Shown: positions 42,773 through 53,912 of the stretch, one piece after another | Layout: the number at the start of each line of letters is the position of its first letter | How positions within the stretch are numbered: position 1 is the stretch's first letter | DNA from: Streptomyces sp. NBC_01275 | Lineage (GTDB): Bacteria; Actinomycetota; Actinomycetes; Streptomycetales; Streptomycetaceae | Assembly: GCF_026340655.1 (NCBI RefSeq) | Contig: NZ_JAPEOZ010000001.1 | Coordinates: 1,488,001-1,552,000, forward strand | DNA: 64,000 bases | Direction: 5' to 3' | Program-made: the position numbers and the translations under genes | Notes under the pieces: model-generated | The model's input: the letters and a program-made list of their open reading frames with translations, nothing else | The model's database searches: none | What the model was told of the DNA's origin: nothing

Positions 42773-42815
42773 TTGACGCAGAAGAATCACGCTGCGTAAC
42801 CTCACAGTGAGTTAC
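42773..42815 (+). promoter_or_regulatory. bldD promoter with overlapping BldD-type palindrome
   Basis: TTGACG (42773-42778) and TAACCT (42797-42802) are 18 bp apart, a near-consensus housekeeping promoter ending 56 bases before the bldD start. The imperfect palindrome GTAACCTCACAGTGAGTTAC (42796-42815) covers the -10 box; its centre is CTCAC-A-GTGAG. BldD is known to repress its own gene at a site of this kind, so this is the expected autoregulatory operator. Confidence 0.75.
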
Positions 42816-42858
42816 CAGCACGCGGCCCAGCCGCGTCGACCCAGTGCCGGGGAGCTAT

Positions 42859-43359
42859 ATGTCCAGCGAATACGCCAAACAACTCGGGGCCAAGCTCCGG
42901 GCGATCCGCACCCAGCAGGGCCTTTCCCTCCACGGTGTCGAGGAGAAGTCCCAGGGACGCTGGAAGGCGGTCGTGGTCGGTTCGTACGAGCGCGGCGACC
43001 GCGCCGTGACCGTGCAGCGCCTTGCCGAGCTGGCGGATTTCTACGGCGTTCCCGTGCAGGAACTGCTGCCGGGCACCACCCCGGGCGGCGCCGCCGAGCC
43101 GCCGCCGAAGCTGGTCCTGGACCTGGAGCGACTGGCCCATGTGCCGGTCGAGAAGGCGGGCCCGCTGCAGCGGTACGCGGCCACGATCCAGTCGCAGCGC
43201 GGCGACTACAACGGCAAGGTGCTGTCGATCCGCCAGGACGACCTGCGCACCCTCGCCGTCATCTACGACCAGTCGCCCTCGGTCCTGACCGAGCAGCTGA
43301 TCAGCTGGGGCGTGCTGGACGCGGACGCGCGTCGCGCGGTCTCCCACGAGGAGAGCTGA
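42859..43359 (+). CDS. bldD: Developmental master regulator BldD (c-di-GMP-responsive repressor)
   Basis: This DNA-binding protein holds back Streptomyces sporulation and is dimerised by tetrameric cyclic di-GMP. The 166 residues have an XRE-type HTH (about 5-70: AKLRAIRTQQGLSLHGVEEK and VVVGSYERGDRAVTVQRL). The C-terminal domain carries the c-di-GMP motif RGD at 114-116 and RQDD at 125-128, exactly as in known BldD. ATG 42859 follows GGGGAG; an in-frame ATG five codons earlier lacks this. The sequence is full length and intact. Confidence 0.97.
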   Translation: MSSEYAKQLGAKLRAIRTQQGLSLHGVEEKSQGRWKAVVVGSYERGDRAVTVQRLAELADFYGVPVQELLPGTTPGGAAEPPPKLVLDLERLAHVPVEKAGPLQRYAATIQSQRGDYNGKVLSIRQDDLRTLAVIYDQSPSVLTEQLISWGVLDADARRAVSHEES

Positions 43360-43394
43360 GCAGGCGAGCCCGCCTCGCAGAAACGTCACAGCCT

Positions 43395-43422
43395 AAGGGC
43401 GGAGCCGATCGGCTCCGCCCTT
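43395..43422 (+). terminator. Palindromic terminator after bldD
   Basis: AAGGGCGGAGCC-GATC-GGCTCCGCCCTT is a perfect 28-base palindrome 36 bases after the bldD stop. It is symmetric, so it could work in both directions. It separates bldD from the CHAT operon. Confidence 0.85.
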
Positions 43423-43568
43423 CGCGCTGTCCGGCCGCCGCCGGCGTGCTCGCACATCCCCTCCTCCTCTCACACTCCTCGCACGCTCCTCGCACACCCC
43501 CTCGTCCCGACGCGGCCGCCTGTGCCACGATCTTCCCAGCTGCGCCGATCACGGGACGGGGGGCCGTC

Positions 43569-46500
43569 ATGGCAGTGCGTGACCAGGACGACGAGGCGTT
43601 CGACGCCGTCGTCCGCCTTGTACGGGACATCCATGCCGAACACATGGGCGAGGAGGCCGCCGAGCGCCAGGTGCGGTCGCCGCGGTGGGCGCTGACCGAG
43701 GGCGCGGCGCGTTCGCTGGTGGGCTTCGGCTACCGGCACGTCCGGGAGGGCATCCCGTCCACCGGCCATCTGATAGCACGGCTGATGCTGGCGGCGGCGG
43801 ACGCCCGGTGGGGGCGCGGCACCGCCTCCCCCTGGTGGCACGCGGCCGATCTCCTGGTAGAAGCGGCCCGCCTCGATCTGATCGACCGGCCGAGCGGCGA
43901 CCGTCTGCGCCTGGCCTGCGCCGTCGCCGACGAGCAGATCGACACGCTCCGCCGGGAGGCGAACCTCGACGAACTGGCCGAAACCATGTACGCGGCCGGC
44001 ATCCTCCGGGTCCACCCGCACATCGGACGCTCCCCGCTCGACGGCACGGGCCTCCTCCGGGAACGGCAGGTACGCGGTCTGCTGCGCGGCCGCTTCTTCA
44101 CCGGCGGCTCCGGCGACGGCGCGGCCGCGGACACCGACTCCCTCGGCACGGAGTCCCTCGACCCGGACGCCCTCGACGCCCTGCCCCACCCGGTGGACGC
44201 CGCCTTGGAGGCGCTGCCCTACCTGTACGGGGCGGTGGGGCTGAGCCGGGGCCATCTGCGCGCCCGCTGCCGGCACGCGGTGAACGAGGCGCTGTCCATC
44301 CTGATGAACAACCCCGACGCCGAGGGCTGGACGATGGATGCCTGGCTGGCGAACAGCAGGGCCGCCGCACGCTCCATCGACCCGGCGCTCGACCCGGTGA
44401 ACGCGATCCGGCTGCGCCGCATCCTCGCCCACTACGACGGCGAACGGCCGCCTGCCACCCTCGGGGAGCTGCTGCCCGTACCGCTGGCCGAGCTGGTGCG
44501 CACGCGGGGCGAGCGGGAGACCTGGGCGGTGGCGGAGCAGGCGCTGTGCCTGCTGCGCGAGACCGGAGAACGGGACCTGCTGCGGGAGCTCGTGGCCGCC
44601 GTGTACGCGCAGCTGCCCGACGCGGAGAGTCCCGAGCAGCTCCGCGAGCTGTGGCACAGCCACGTCCATGTGCTGCCCGGCGACACCACCGCCTGCCCCG
44701 GCGCGGAGGCCGGAGCAGGCGAGCTCCAGCTGGCGCTGTCCGCGCTGGTCGCCGCCCCGCGGCCCGACACGGCCGCCGCTCTGCACCTGGCCGCTCACCT
44801 CGCCGGGCTCGGCGGCGCTCAGGCCGCCTGCACGCTGACGGACCTGTTGCCCGACCCCCTGCCCGACGCGGGACCGGAGGTCACCGCCGCCGTCAGACAC
44901 CTGCTCGCCACCTCCCACGCGGCCGCCGGCACCGCGTGCCGCCAGGCGGGCGACCTCGGGGAGGCGATCGGCCGGCATGCCACGGCCGCACGCCACTACG
45001 CGATCCTCGGGCTGACGGATCTGGGCCTGCGCCAGACCGAGCTGATGGTGGAGTGCGCCGTCGAGGGCAGCGCCGACGACACCCTGCGCGCGGCCGTCCT
45101 GCTCCGCAGGAGGGCCGCCCCCTGGCTGAACGCGGGACTGCACGAGGAGTCGGCGTTCGCCCTCGTCGCGGCCGCACAGCGGCTCGGGGCGGACACGCGC
45201 GAGGGGCCGTCGTCGCCCTTCGCGCTGCTGCAGCTCCAGAGCGCCGCCAAGGCGCTCGACTTCTCCCGCGCGCTGGCCCGCCCGGGACCCCGGCCGCCCG
45301 TCCAGCCCCTCGTGGACCTCCGGCAACGCATCGACGAGCTCGAGAGCCGACTGGGCGAGGCCGTGGCGCCACGCCTCGACGACCTCGCCGAGGACCTGGA
45401 GATGCTGTGCTACGCCGGTCCCCAGGAGCATGCGCCCGGCAACGCCGAGGACGAGCTCCTCGGCAATCTGCGTCGCTCCTTCGACCGCGGGCTCTCCCGC
45501 CGGCTGTACGCACTGGGACCGACGGACGAGTCCTCCGGCCGTCCGGACCTGGACGACGTCGTCGCGGCGCTGCCCGCCGACACCGTGCTGGTCTCACTGT
45601 GGATCGGGCAGCAGCCGAGCCGGATGGAGCCCGCCGGACCCGACGGGCAGCCCGCCGCCGCCCTCCAGCTGATGACGATCACTCGCGAAGGCGTCCGTGA
45701 CCAGCGCATCCTGCCGTTCGGCGGCATGCCCGCCGCGGTGATCCGGATGAGCAGGGACGGCTACCGGCATTCCCTGCACCCCTTCGGCTACGAGGTGGCG
45801 TCGCTCCGGTCGGTCGTACGCACCGATCCGCTGCACCGTGCGGTGGCGCGCGGGGCCGAGGAGGAGCTCGACTGCGGAAGGCTCTTCGGCCGCCTGACCG
45901 ACGTCCTGACGAGCCTGTACGACGAGGGCAAGCGCCATCTGTGCTTCTGGGCGCACGGCCCCTTCCACTTTCTGCCGTTCCCGTTGCTCCACCTCGACGG
46001 GCGGCCCCTGGCGGACGACTGGACCGTCACCACCGTGCCCAGCCTGGTCTGCGTCACCGGGCCCGAGGAGGATCGGCCCCGCGCCGGGGAGGGGCTCGTC
46101 TCGCTGGGCGCTTCGCTGGGCGGCGCCCCGTGGGGCCTTCAGCCGGAGCCGGTGCTGGACGAGCACGCCACGGCCGTCGCGGAGTTCGCCGGCGGGGCGG
46201 CGCTGGTCGGGCCCGCCGCGACCCCGGCGTCCCTGCTGGCCCGGGCCCAGGGCGCCCGCTACGTCCATGTGGCGGCGCACGGGGCGCACAGCCAGGACGC
46301 CTCCTGGTTCCAGTGTCTCTACCTCAACCCGCCCGAGGCCGGTGAGGGCCCTGAGAACAGCGCGGAAGGTGAGAACCGCAGGGCCGGGCGGCAGGAGGCG
46401 AGCAAGGACGGGAGGCTGTTCGGTCACGACGTGCTCGCAGCCGATCTGCGCGGGGTGGACCTGGTCACCCTCAGCGCCTGCGAGTCGGGGCTCGGCAGGT

Positions 46501-46769
46501 TCGACCTCGCCGACAATCCCCGGGGACTGCCGGCCGCGTTCCTGCTGGCCGGGGCCCGCGCGGTGGTGGGCTGTCTGTGGCCGGTACGGGCCGAGGCGGC
46601 CACGTACTTCTTCGGCGAGCTGCACCGGCATCTCGCCGGCCACCACGACACCCTGCGGGCCTTCCGCCACGCCCAGACCGTCACGCGCGAGCGGTTCCCG
46701 CAGTACCGCGACTGGGGCGCCTTCGCCTACCACGGCGGCTGGAGCCGCCCCGAAGAAGGGAACGCCTGA
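43569..46769 (+). CDS. CHAT domain protein (caspase-like protease with long helical N-terminal region)
   Basis: This is a predicted cysteine protease of clan CD. The C-terminal CHAT domain (about residues 790-1060) has FWAHGPFHFLPFPLLHLDGR, the catalytic His904 in YVHVAAHGAHS and Cys971 in LVTLSACESGLG, then AFLLAGARAVVGCLWPV, typical of CHAT proteins. The preceding 750 residues are alpha-helical, Ala/Leu-rich and TPR-like without a clear repeat, and probably sense or bind a partner. A charged linker (about 929-955) lies between His and Cys. ATG 43569 follows a G-rich site; upstream frame is non-coding. The stop overlaps the start of the next gene (TGATG). Target and trigger are unknown. Confidence 0.88.
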   Translation: MAVRDQDDEAFDAVVRLVRDIHAEHMGEEAAERQVRSPRWALTEGAARSLVGFGYRHVREGIPSTGHLIARLMLAAADARWGRGTASPWWHAADLLVEAARLDLIDRPSGDRLRLACAVADEQIDTLRREANLDELAETMYAAGILRVHPHIGRSPLDGTGLLRERQVRGLLRGRFFTGGSGDGAAADTDSLGTESLDPDALDALPHPVDAALEALPYLYGAVGLSRGHLRARCRHAVNEALSILMNNPDAEGWTMDAWLANSRAAARSIDPALDPVNAIRLRRILAHYDGERPPATLGELLPVPLAELVRTRGERETWAVAEQALCLLRETGERDLLRELVAAVYAQLPDAESPEQLRELWHSHVHVLPGDTTACPGAEAGAGELQLALSALVAAPRPDTAAALHLAAHLAGLGGAQAACTLTDLLPDPLPDAGPEVTAAVRHLLATSHAAAGTACRQAGDLGEAIGRHATAARHYAILGLTDLGLRQTELMVECAVEGSADDTLRAAVLLRRRAAPWLNAGLHEESAFALVAAAQRLGADTREGPSSPFALLQLQSAAKALDFSRALARPGPRPPVQPLVDLRQRIDELESRLGEAVAPRLDDLAEDLEMLCYAGPQEHAPGNAEDELLGNLRRSFDRGLSRRLYALGPTDESSGRPDLDDVVAALPADTVLVSLWIGQQPSRMEPAGPDGQPAAALQLMTITREGVRDQRILPFGGMPAAVIRMSRDGYRHSLHPFGYEVASLRSVVRTDPLHRAVARGAEEELDCGRLFGRLTDVLTSLYDEGKRHLCFWAHGPFHFLPFPLLHLDGRPLADDWTVTTVPSLVCVTGPEEDRPRAGEGLVSLGASLGGAPWGLQPEPVLDEHATAVAEFAGGAALVGPAATPASLLARAQGARYVHVAAHGAHSQDASWFQCLYLNPPEAGEGPENSAEGENRRAGRQEASKDGRLFGHDVLAADLRGVDLVTLSACESGLGRFDLADNPRGLPAAFLLAGARAVVGCLWPVRAEAATYFFGELHRHLAGHHDTLRAFRHAQTVTRERFPQYRDWGAFAYHGGWSRPEEGNA

Positions 46770-47494
46770 TGGAACCCGTGACGTCCCTCGTCCTCCCGAT
46801 CCTCCCGGGACACGACGTCGACCTCGTCGTCCCCGCCACGCTCCAGGGCCGTACCACCGAGGAGCGCATCGCCCGTCGGCTGACCGTCACGGAGCCGTTC
46901 GTGACCCGGCTGGCCCTGGACCAGCTGTCCGAGCTGGGGGTCGACCCGGTCCTGCTGGCGCCGCTGCCGTCCGGCGACGACTACTTCGTGGTGGCCTTCG
47001 TCACCACCTTCCGCCCCGCTCCCGACGGCGACTCCGCGTCCTTCGTGGACGCCCGGGTCGGCATCAGGCTCACCGCCCCGAACGGCGGGCGGCAGCCGGT
47101 GACGCTGGCGCTGTCCCCGGACACGGCGAGCGCGGCGAGCGGGAGCAGCCTGCGGTTCGCGCTGGCGGTGCCCCTCGGCGTCGTGGAGCCGACCGTGGAG
47201 TACACGGCCGGCGGCTCGCGGGAGGAGCGGTACATCACCGCGTACGGTCTCGGCAGCAGTGATCCCGAGTGGCTGCTGCGCGACGCGCCGGGGCACCCGC
47301 TCGCCGGGGACGTGCTGCTGGCGGTCGTGGTGCGCGCGCCGACCGGCTCCGCCGTACGGGCCGAGGTCGTCGTGGCGGCCTCACTGAAGAGGCTGAGGCT
47401 GCTGCGCAGCCGGGCGGAGCTGCCCTCGCGGCTGCACACGATCGACCTGCCGGCACAGGTGGGGCACGCCGTGTTCCAGGGCGTGGCCGAGTAG
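46769..47494 (+). CDS. Unknown protein coupled to the CHAT protease
   Basis: I do not recognise this 241-residue protein. It has no signal peptide, membrane helix or cysteine. The pattern is strand-rich: SLVLPILPGHDVDLVVPATL, then YFVVAFVTTFRP, VGIRLTAPNGGRQPVTLAL, RFALAVPLGVVEPTVEYTA and LAVVVRAPTGSAVRAEVVVA, which suggests a beta-sandwich. The C-terminal part ends in a basic helix (LKRLRLLRSRAEL). Its ATG overlaps the protease stop, so the two are made together in a fixed ratio. It could be a substrate, an inhibitor or a scaffold of the protease; nothing in the sequence decides this. Confidence 0.8.
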   Translation: MEPVTSLVLPILPGHDVDLVVPATLQGRTTEERIARRLTVTEPFVTRLALDQLSELGVDPVLLAPLPSGDDYFVVAFVTTFRPAPDGDSASFVDARVGIRLTAPNGGRQPVTLALSPDTASAASGSSLRFALAVPLGVVEPTVEYTAGGSREERYITAYGLGSSDPEWLLRDAPGHPLAGDVLLAVVVRAPTGSAVRAEVVVAASLKRLRLLRSRAELPSRLHTIDLPAQVGHAVFQGVAE

Positions 47495-47498
47495 ACGC

Positions 47499-47531
47499 CG
47501 AGGGCCCGCGGACGGTGTCCGCGGGCCCTCG
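47499..47531. terminator. Bidirectional hairpin between CHAT operon and nusB
   Basis: Perfect 15-base arms CGAGGGCCCGCGGAC and GTCCGCGGGCCCTCG with a 3-base loop start 4 bases after the stop of the CHAT partner and end 22 bases before the convergent nusB stop. Confidence 0.88.
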
Positions 47532-47553
47532 TATGTCACCGGAAAGTGGCTGG

Positions 47554-47988
47554 TCACGCCTCGTCGCGGCGCAGGGACGGCTTGAGTTCCTTCAGACGGC
47601 CGAGGAGGCCGTTGACGAACGAGGGGGACTCGTCCGTGGAGTACTCCTTGGCGATCTGCACCATCTCGTCGAGGACGACGGCGTCCGGGGTCTCGTCGGC
47701 CCAGATCAGCTCGTAGGCGCCGAGACGCAGGATGTTGCGGTCGACGACCGGCATGCGGTCGAGCGTCCAGCCGACCGAGTACTGCGAGATCAGCTCGTCG
47801 ATGCGCTGCGCGTGCACCGCGTAGCCCTCGACCAGCTGCATCGTGTACTCGCTCACCGGCGGCTGCCGGGTGTCGGCCCGGGAGAGCCGGATCCAGTCCG
47901 CGAGGACCGTCAGGACGTCGACTCCACGCTGGTCGCCCTCGAAGAGAATCTGGAAGGCGCGCTTGCGGGCCGTGTTGCGAGCAGCCAC
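47554..47988 (-). CDS. nusB: Transcription antitermination factor NusB
   Basis: This small helical RNA-binding protein acts with NusE/S10 in rRNA transcription antitermination. The 144 residues contain ARKRAFQILFEGDQR, VGWTLDRMPVVDRNILRLGAYE and VVLDEMVQIAKEYSTDESPSFVNGLLG, all family hallmarks. It follows efp with a 2-base gap, the conserved efp-nusB pair. Confidence 0.96.
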   Translation of the reverse strand: MAARNTARKRAFQILFEGDQRGVDVLTVLADWIRLSRADTRQPPVSEYTMQLVEGYAVHAQRIDELISQYSVGWTLDRMPVVDRNILRLGAYELIWADETPDAVVLDEMVQIAKEYSTDESPSFVNGLLGRLKELKPSLRRDEA

Positions 47989-47990
47989 GG

Positions 47991-48557
47991 TTAGCTGTTC
48001 ACCCGGCCGAGGTAGTCGCTGGTGCGGGTGTCGACCTTGATCTTCTCACCGGTGGTGATGAAGAGCGGGACGTTGATCTGGTGACCGGTCTCCAGGGTGG
48101 CGGGCTTGGTGCCGCCGGTGGAGCGGTCGCCCTGCAGGCCCGGCTCGGTCTCCTGGACGACGAGCTCCACGGCGGCGGGCAGCTCGACGAAGAGCACCTC
48201 GCCCTCGTGCTGCGCGACGGTGGCCGTGAAGCCCTCGATCAGGAAGTTGGCGGCGTCGCCGACGGCCTTGCGGTCGACCATGAGCTGGTCGTAGGTCTCC
48301 ATGTCCATGAAGACGAAGTACTCGCCGTCCATGTAGGAGAACTGCATGTCGCGCTTGTCGACAGTGGCCGTCTCGACCTTGATACCGGCGTTGAACGTCT
48401 TGTCGACGACCTTGCCGGAGAGCACGTTCTTCAGCTTGGTGCGCACGAAGGCCGGGCCCTTACCGGGCTTTACGTGCTGGAACTCGACGACGGACCAGAG
48501 CTGGCCTCCGTCGAGCTTGAGCACCAGGCCGTTCTTGAGGTCGTTCGTGGAAGCCAC
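47991..48557 (-). CDS. efp: Elongation factor P (unmodified PGKGP subfamily)
   Basis: This factor relieves ribosome stalling at polyproline stretches. The 188 residues have the KOW-like domain I ([20 protein letters not shown]) and two OB domains. The tip loop reads VKPGKGPAF with palindromic PGKGP at residues 31-35, the form described in Actinobacteria as active without post-translational modification, in keeping with no epmA or ymfI-type gene nearby. GTG 48557 gives the standard length. Confidence 0.95.
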   Translation of the reverse strand: MASTNDLKNGLVLKLDGGQLWSVVEFQHVKPGKGPAFVRTKLKNVLSGKVVDKTFNAGIKVETATVDKRDMQFSYMDGEYFVFMDMETYDQLMVDRKAVGDAANFLIEGFTATVAQHEGEVLFVELPAAVELVVQETEPGLQGDRSTGGTKPATLETGHQINVPLFITTGEKIKVDTRTSDYLGRVNS

Positions 48558-48606
48558 GGTTGCGGAATCTCCTGGACTGACGTGGACGACCCCGGCGCAC
48601 GCACTC

Positions 48607-49713
48607 CTACAGCGCGAGCAGCTCCTTGGTCGTGATGGTGAGTAGCTCGGGTCCGCCGTCCGCCTCGGGGCGTACGACGAGCGTGTCATCGATCCGGACG
48701 CCGCCCCGGCCCGGGAGGTGGACCCCGGGTTCGACGGTGACCGGCACGCAAGCGTCCAGTTTACCCATGGCTGCGGGAGCGAGCTGCGGGTCCTCGTCGA
48801 TTTCGAGTCCGACACCGTGTCCGGTGAGCGCCGGAAGGCCCTCCGCGTACCCCGCCGAGTCCAGCACCTGGCGGGCGGCGCGGTCCACGTCGCGGTAGGC
48901 GGCGCCGGGCGCCAGGCATTCGCGTCCGGCGCGCTGAGCGGCGAAGACGAGGTCGTAGAGCTCGATCTGCCAGTCCGCGGGGGACGTGCCGATCACGAAG
49001 GTGCGGCCGATCTCGCAGCGGTAGCCGCGGTAGGCCGCGCCCAGGCAGACGGAGAGGAAATCTCCCTCCTCCACCCTCCGGTCGGTGGGCCGGTGCCCGC
49101 GTCGGCCGGAGTTCGGGCCGGCGGCGACGGAGGTGGTGAAGGCGGGGCCGTCGGCGCCGTGGTCGACCAGCCGCCGTTCCAGTTCGAGGGCGAGATGCCG
49201 TTCCGTCCGTCCGACCAGGATGGACTCCAGGAGCTCGCCCAGGGCCTGGTCGGCGATCTCGGCGCCGATCCGCAGACAGGAGATCTCCTCCTCGTCCTTC
49301 ACCACCCGCAGCTGTTCGACGGCGCCGCCCAGGTCGGAGAGGCGCAGCCGGGGCGCGACCGAGCGCAGGGCGCGGTGGCGGGCGACGGTGAGGTGGTGCT
49401 CCTCGACGGCGAGGGAGTCGGCACCCTCGGCGGCGAGCAGGCCCACGGCGGCCACGGCGGGATCGCCGCCCGCGCCGGAAAGCGTGTGCACGCGCAGCGC
49501 GTCGTCCGGCCGCCCTTCGGCGGGGCGGTCGTCGAGCGGGCCCGAGCAGACGAGGAGGTCCTCGTGCCTGCCGAGCAACAGGGCGGCGCCCCGGGGGGCC
49601 GCCCCCGCGAGATATCTCACGTTGGCGGGGCGGGAGATCAGCGCGGTGGCGCTGCCGCTGGCGTTGCAGCGTTCCCTCAGCCTGGTGCGGCGGGCCGCGT
49701 AGACCTCTGACAT
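48607..49713 (-). CDS. M24 family aminopeptidase P/Xaa-Pro dipeptidase homologue with altered metal site
   Basis: This 368-residue protein has a creatinase-type N-terminal domain and a pita-bread M24 C-terminal domain. The five usual metal ligands are D, D, H, E, E. By my alignment they are Cys223 (in [12 protein letters not shown]), Glu234 (YRCEIGRT), His299 (LTGHGVG), Glu328 (TVEPGVH) and Asp342 (GVRIDD). Three of five are changed, so normal dinuclear-metal peptidase activity is doubtful. It may be inactive or use another metal. ATG 49713 is the family start. It lies 49 bases upstream of efp on the same strand, a neighbourhood conserved in Streptomyces. Confidence 0.82.
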   Translation of the reverse strand: MSEVYAARRTRLRERCNASGSATALISRPANVRYLAGAAPRGAALLLGRHEDLLVCSGPLDDRPAEGRPDDALRVHTLSGAGGDPAVAAVGLLAAEGADSLAVEEHHLTVARHRALRSVAPRLRLSDLGGAVEQLRVVKDEEEISCLRIGAEIADQALGELLESILVGRTERHLALELERRLVDHGADGPAFTTSVAAGPNSGRRGHRPTDRRVEEGDFLSVCLGAAYRGYRCEIGRTFVIGTSPADWQIELYDLVFAAQRAGRECLAPGAAYRDVDRAARQVLDSAGYAEGLPALTGHGVGLEIDEDPQLAPAAMGKLDACVPVTVEPGVHLPGRGGVRIDDTLVVRPEADGGPELLTITTKELLAL

Positions 49714-49902
49714 GGGTCGAGCGTATGAGCGGCGCCGGGATCCTGCCGGTTGGGAACGGCCAGTGGAGTTGCTCTTCGGCTGTCTGGGCCGGTGGGGACT
49801 GGTCGCACCCGCGCGGCGGAGCCGCACATCGACACAGCCTCGCGCCCCTGGGGAGGCTGCCCCTGAGGGCACTTCAAGAGGTGCTCTACCGCTTCGAGTG
49901 CT

Positions 49903-50703
49903 CTACCACTTCGGCGGGCTGGCGATCGCCCTCGCCAGTACGTCGTCCAGGACCCTCGCCGTCGTCGGGACGTCGAGCTGGGAGTTGTCGATGATCGGGA
50001 GGCCCGAGCCGTACCAGCCGGCCATACGGCCGTGGATACGGGCGACCTCCTCGTCGGCGAGGCGGCGGTTGCCTGAGCGGGCGGCGTTGCGCTCCAGGAC
50101 GACTTCCAGGCCGGGCAGCAGGACGACGGGGAGGAGGCCGGGGCCCACATGGCGTTTCCAGCCGCCGAGGCCGACGGCGGGGCGGTCGGGGAAGATCGCG
50201 TCGTCGAGGATGCAGGAGATGCCGTTGGCCAGGAAGTTGCGGGCGGCGAAGCCGCAGGTGCGGCGGGCGAGGCGGTACTGGGCCTCGGAGTGGTCGTTCC
50301 ACCCGGACTGGGGGTCGGCGAAGCCCGAGCGGACCCACTCGCGGACGTCGTCGAGGCTGACATGGGCGGTGGGCACCCGGCGGTGGTCGGCCCAGAACTT
50401 GGCGACGCTGGTCTTCCCGGCGCCCGCCGGGCCGATGAGCAGCACCGCGAGAATCGTGGTCGTCGGGTCGGGGACGGTCGGGGCGGGCGGCACGCTGGGC
50501 ATGCCGACGGGGCCGCCGGGGGGCAGCGGGACATGCCCGGTGACGTCGGTGCCCTGCGGGACGGGCGCGTGCTGCGGGACAGGGGCGTGCTGCGGGGCGG
50601 GCGGGACCGGGCCCGACGGGGCTCCGAGATATCCCGGCTGGTGCTGGGGGGCGCCGCCCGGCTGATGGGGCTGCGGCAGCGGAGAACCCACTGCGTGCTG
50701 CAT
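49903..50703 (-). CDS. P-loop ATP/GTP-binding protein with Pro/Gln-rich N-terminus
   Basis: This 266-residue protein has a P-loop GPAGAGKTS at about 91-99, followed by HVSLDDVREWVRSGFADPQSG and CILDDAIFPDR. This is the pattern of small-molecule or zeta-toxin-like kinases (P-loop, S-L/D-D-V-R substrate lid, second Asp). The first 80 residues are low complexity (Pro/Gln/His/Gly with PVPQHAPVPQ repeats) and probably disordered. ATG 50703 has GGAG about 10 bases upstream; a longer frame from 50835 is not supported. The substrate is unknown. It lies after the aroB operon terminator. Confidence 0.75.
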   Translation of the reverse strand: MQHAVGSPLPQPHQPGGAPQHQPGYLGAPSGPVPPAPQHAPVPQHAPVPQGTDVTGHVPLPPGGPVGMPSVPPAPTVPDPTTTILAVLLIGPAGAGKTSVAKFWADHRRVPTAHVSLDDVREWVRSGFADPQSGWNDHSEAQYRLARRTCGFAARNFLANGISCILDDAIFPDRPAVGLGGWKRHVGPGLLPVVLLPGLEVVLERNAARSGNRRLADEEVARIHGRMAGWYGSGLPIIDNSQLDVPTTARVLDDVLARAIASPPKW

Positions 50704-50779
50704 CCGGTGCCACTCCGTCTCGTACAGGCAATGGGCGCTGGCCGTGGGGGCGGATACCCCCTCTTCGCTACCGAACGGT

Positions 50780-50819
50780 ACCGCCCCCGGCCGTCGTTTG
50801 GTGAACGGCCGAGGGCGGT
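50780..50819 (-). terminator. Hairpin at the end of the aro operon
   Basis: Arms ACCGCCCCCGGCCGT and ACGGCCGAGGGCGGT pair over 15 bases with one mismatch and a 10-base loop. It lies 121 bases beyond the aroB stop and 77 bases before the start of the P-loop gene. Confidence 0.7.
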
Positions 50820-50851
50820 GCGAAGTGCCCGTCACCGAGAGCGAATCGGGC

Positions 50852-50900
50852 GAAAGACAAACGGAAAGACAAACGGAAAGGCAAACAGAAAGGAAGACAG
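50852..50900. repeat. A-rich 12-bp tandem repeat downstream of aroB
   Basis: GAAAGACAAACG occurs at 50852 and 50864, then a variant GAAAGGCAAACA at 50876 and a further degenerate GAAAGGAAGACAG. On the aroB transcript this reads as a pyrimidine-rich tract (UUUGUCUUUC). Low-GC sequence of this kind is rare in this chromosome. Confidence 0.8.
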
Positions 50901-50940
50901 ACGAGGACCTGACGGTCCTGCAGAAGGGGGCCCTGCGGTG

Positions 50941-53725
<2,785 letters not shown>

Positions 53726-53912
53726 CGATGCTCCTCAGTGCTCGCGCTCTGGTACTGCCCTGCGTACGCGCGTCCTCGCGTACGTCGTCGGCGTGACCGG
53801 GTGCGCGGCCCTGGCCCGCCGCCTTTGATCCTCCCACGTCCGGGCGTCGAACCCGGCCGCCGGTCCACCCAGCGGACGCGGCGGCGGACGGGACTGGACG
53901 GGACGGCGGTTC

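Noticed and set aside
43437-43530. Direct repeats of CTCCTCGCACRC-like sequence (TCCTCGCACGCTCCTCGCACACC) before the CHAT gene
   Set aside because: Only two short imperfect copies; no phasing or palindrome to suggest an operator, although promoter mapping could change this.
46769-47494. CHAT partner as a bacterial gasdermin
   Set aside because: Length is in range, but there is no N-terminal cysteine for palmitoylation and no matching sequence pattern; structure prediction would be needed to reopen this.
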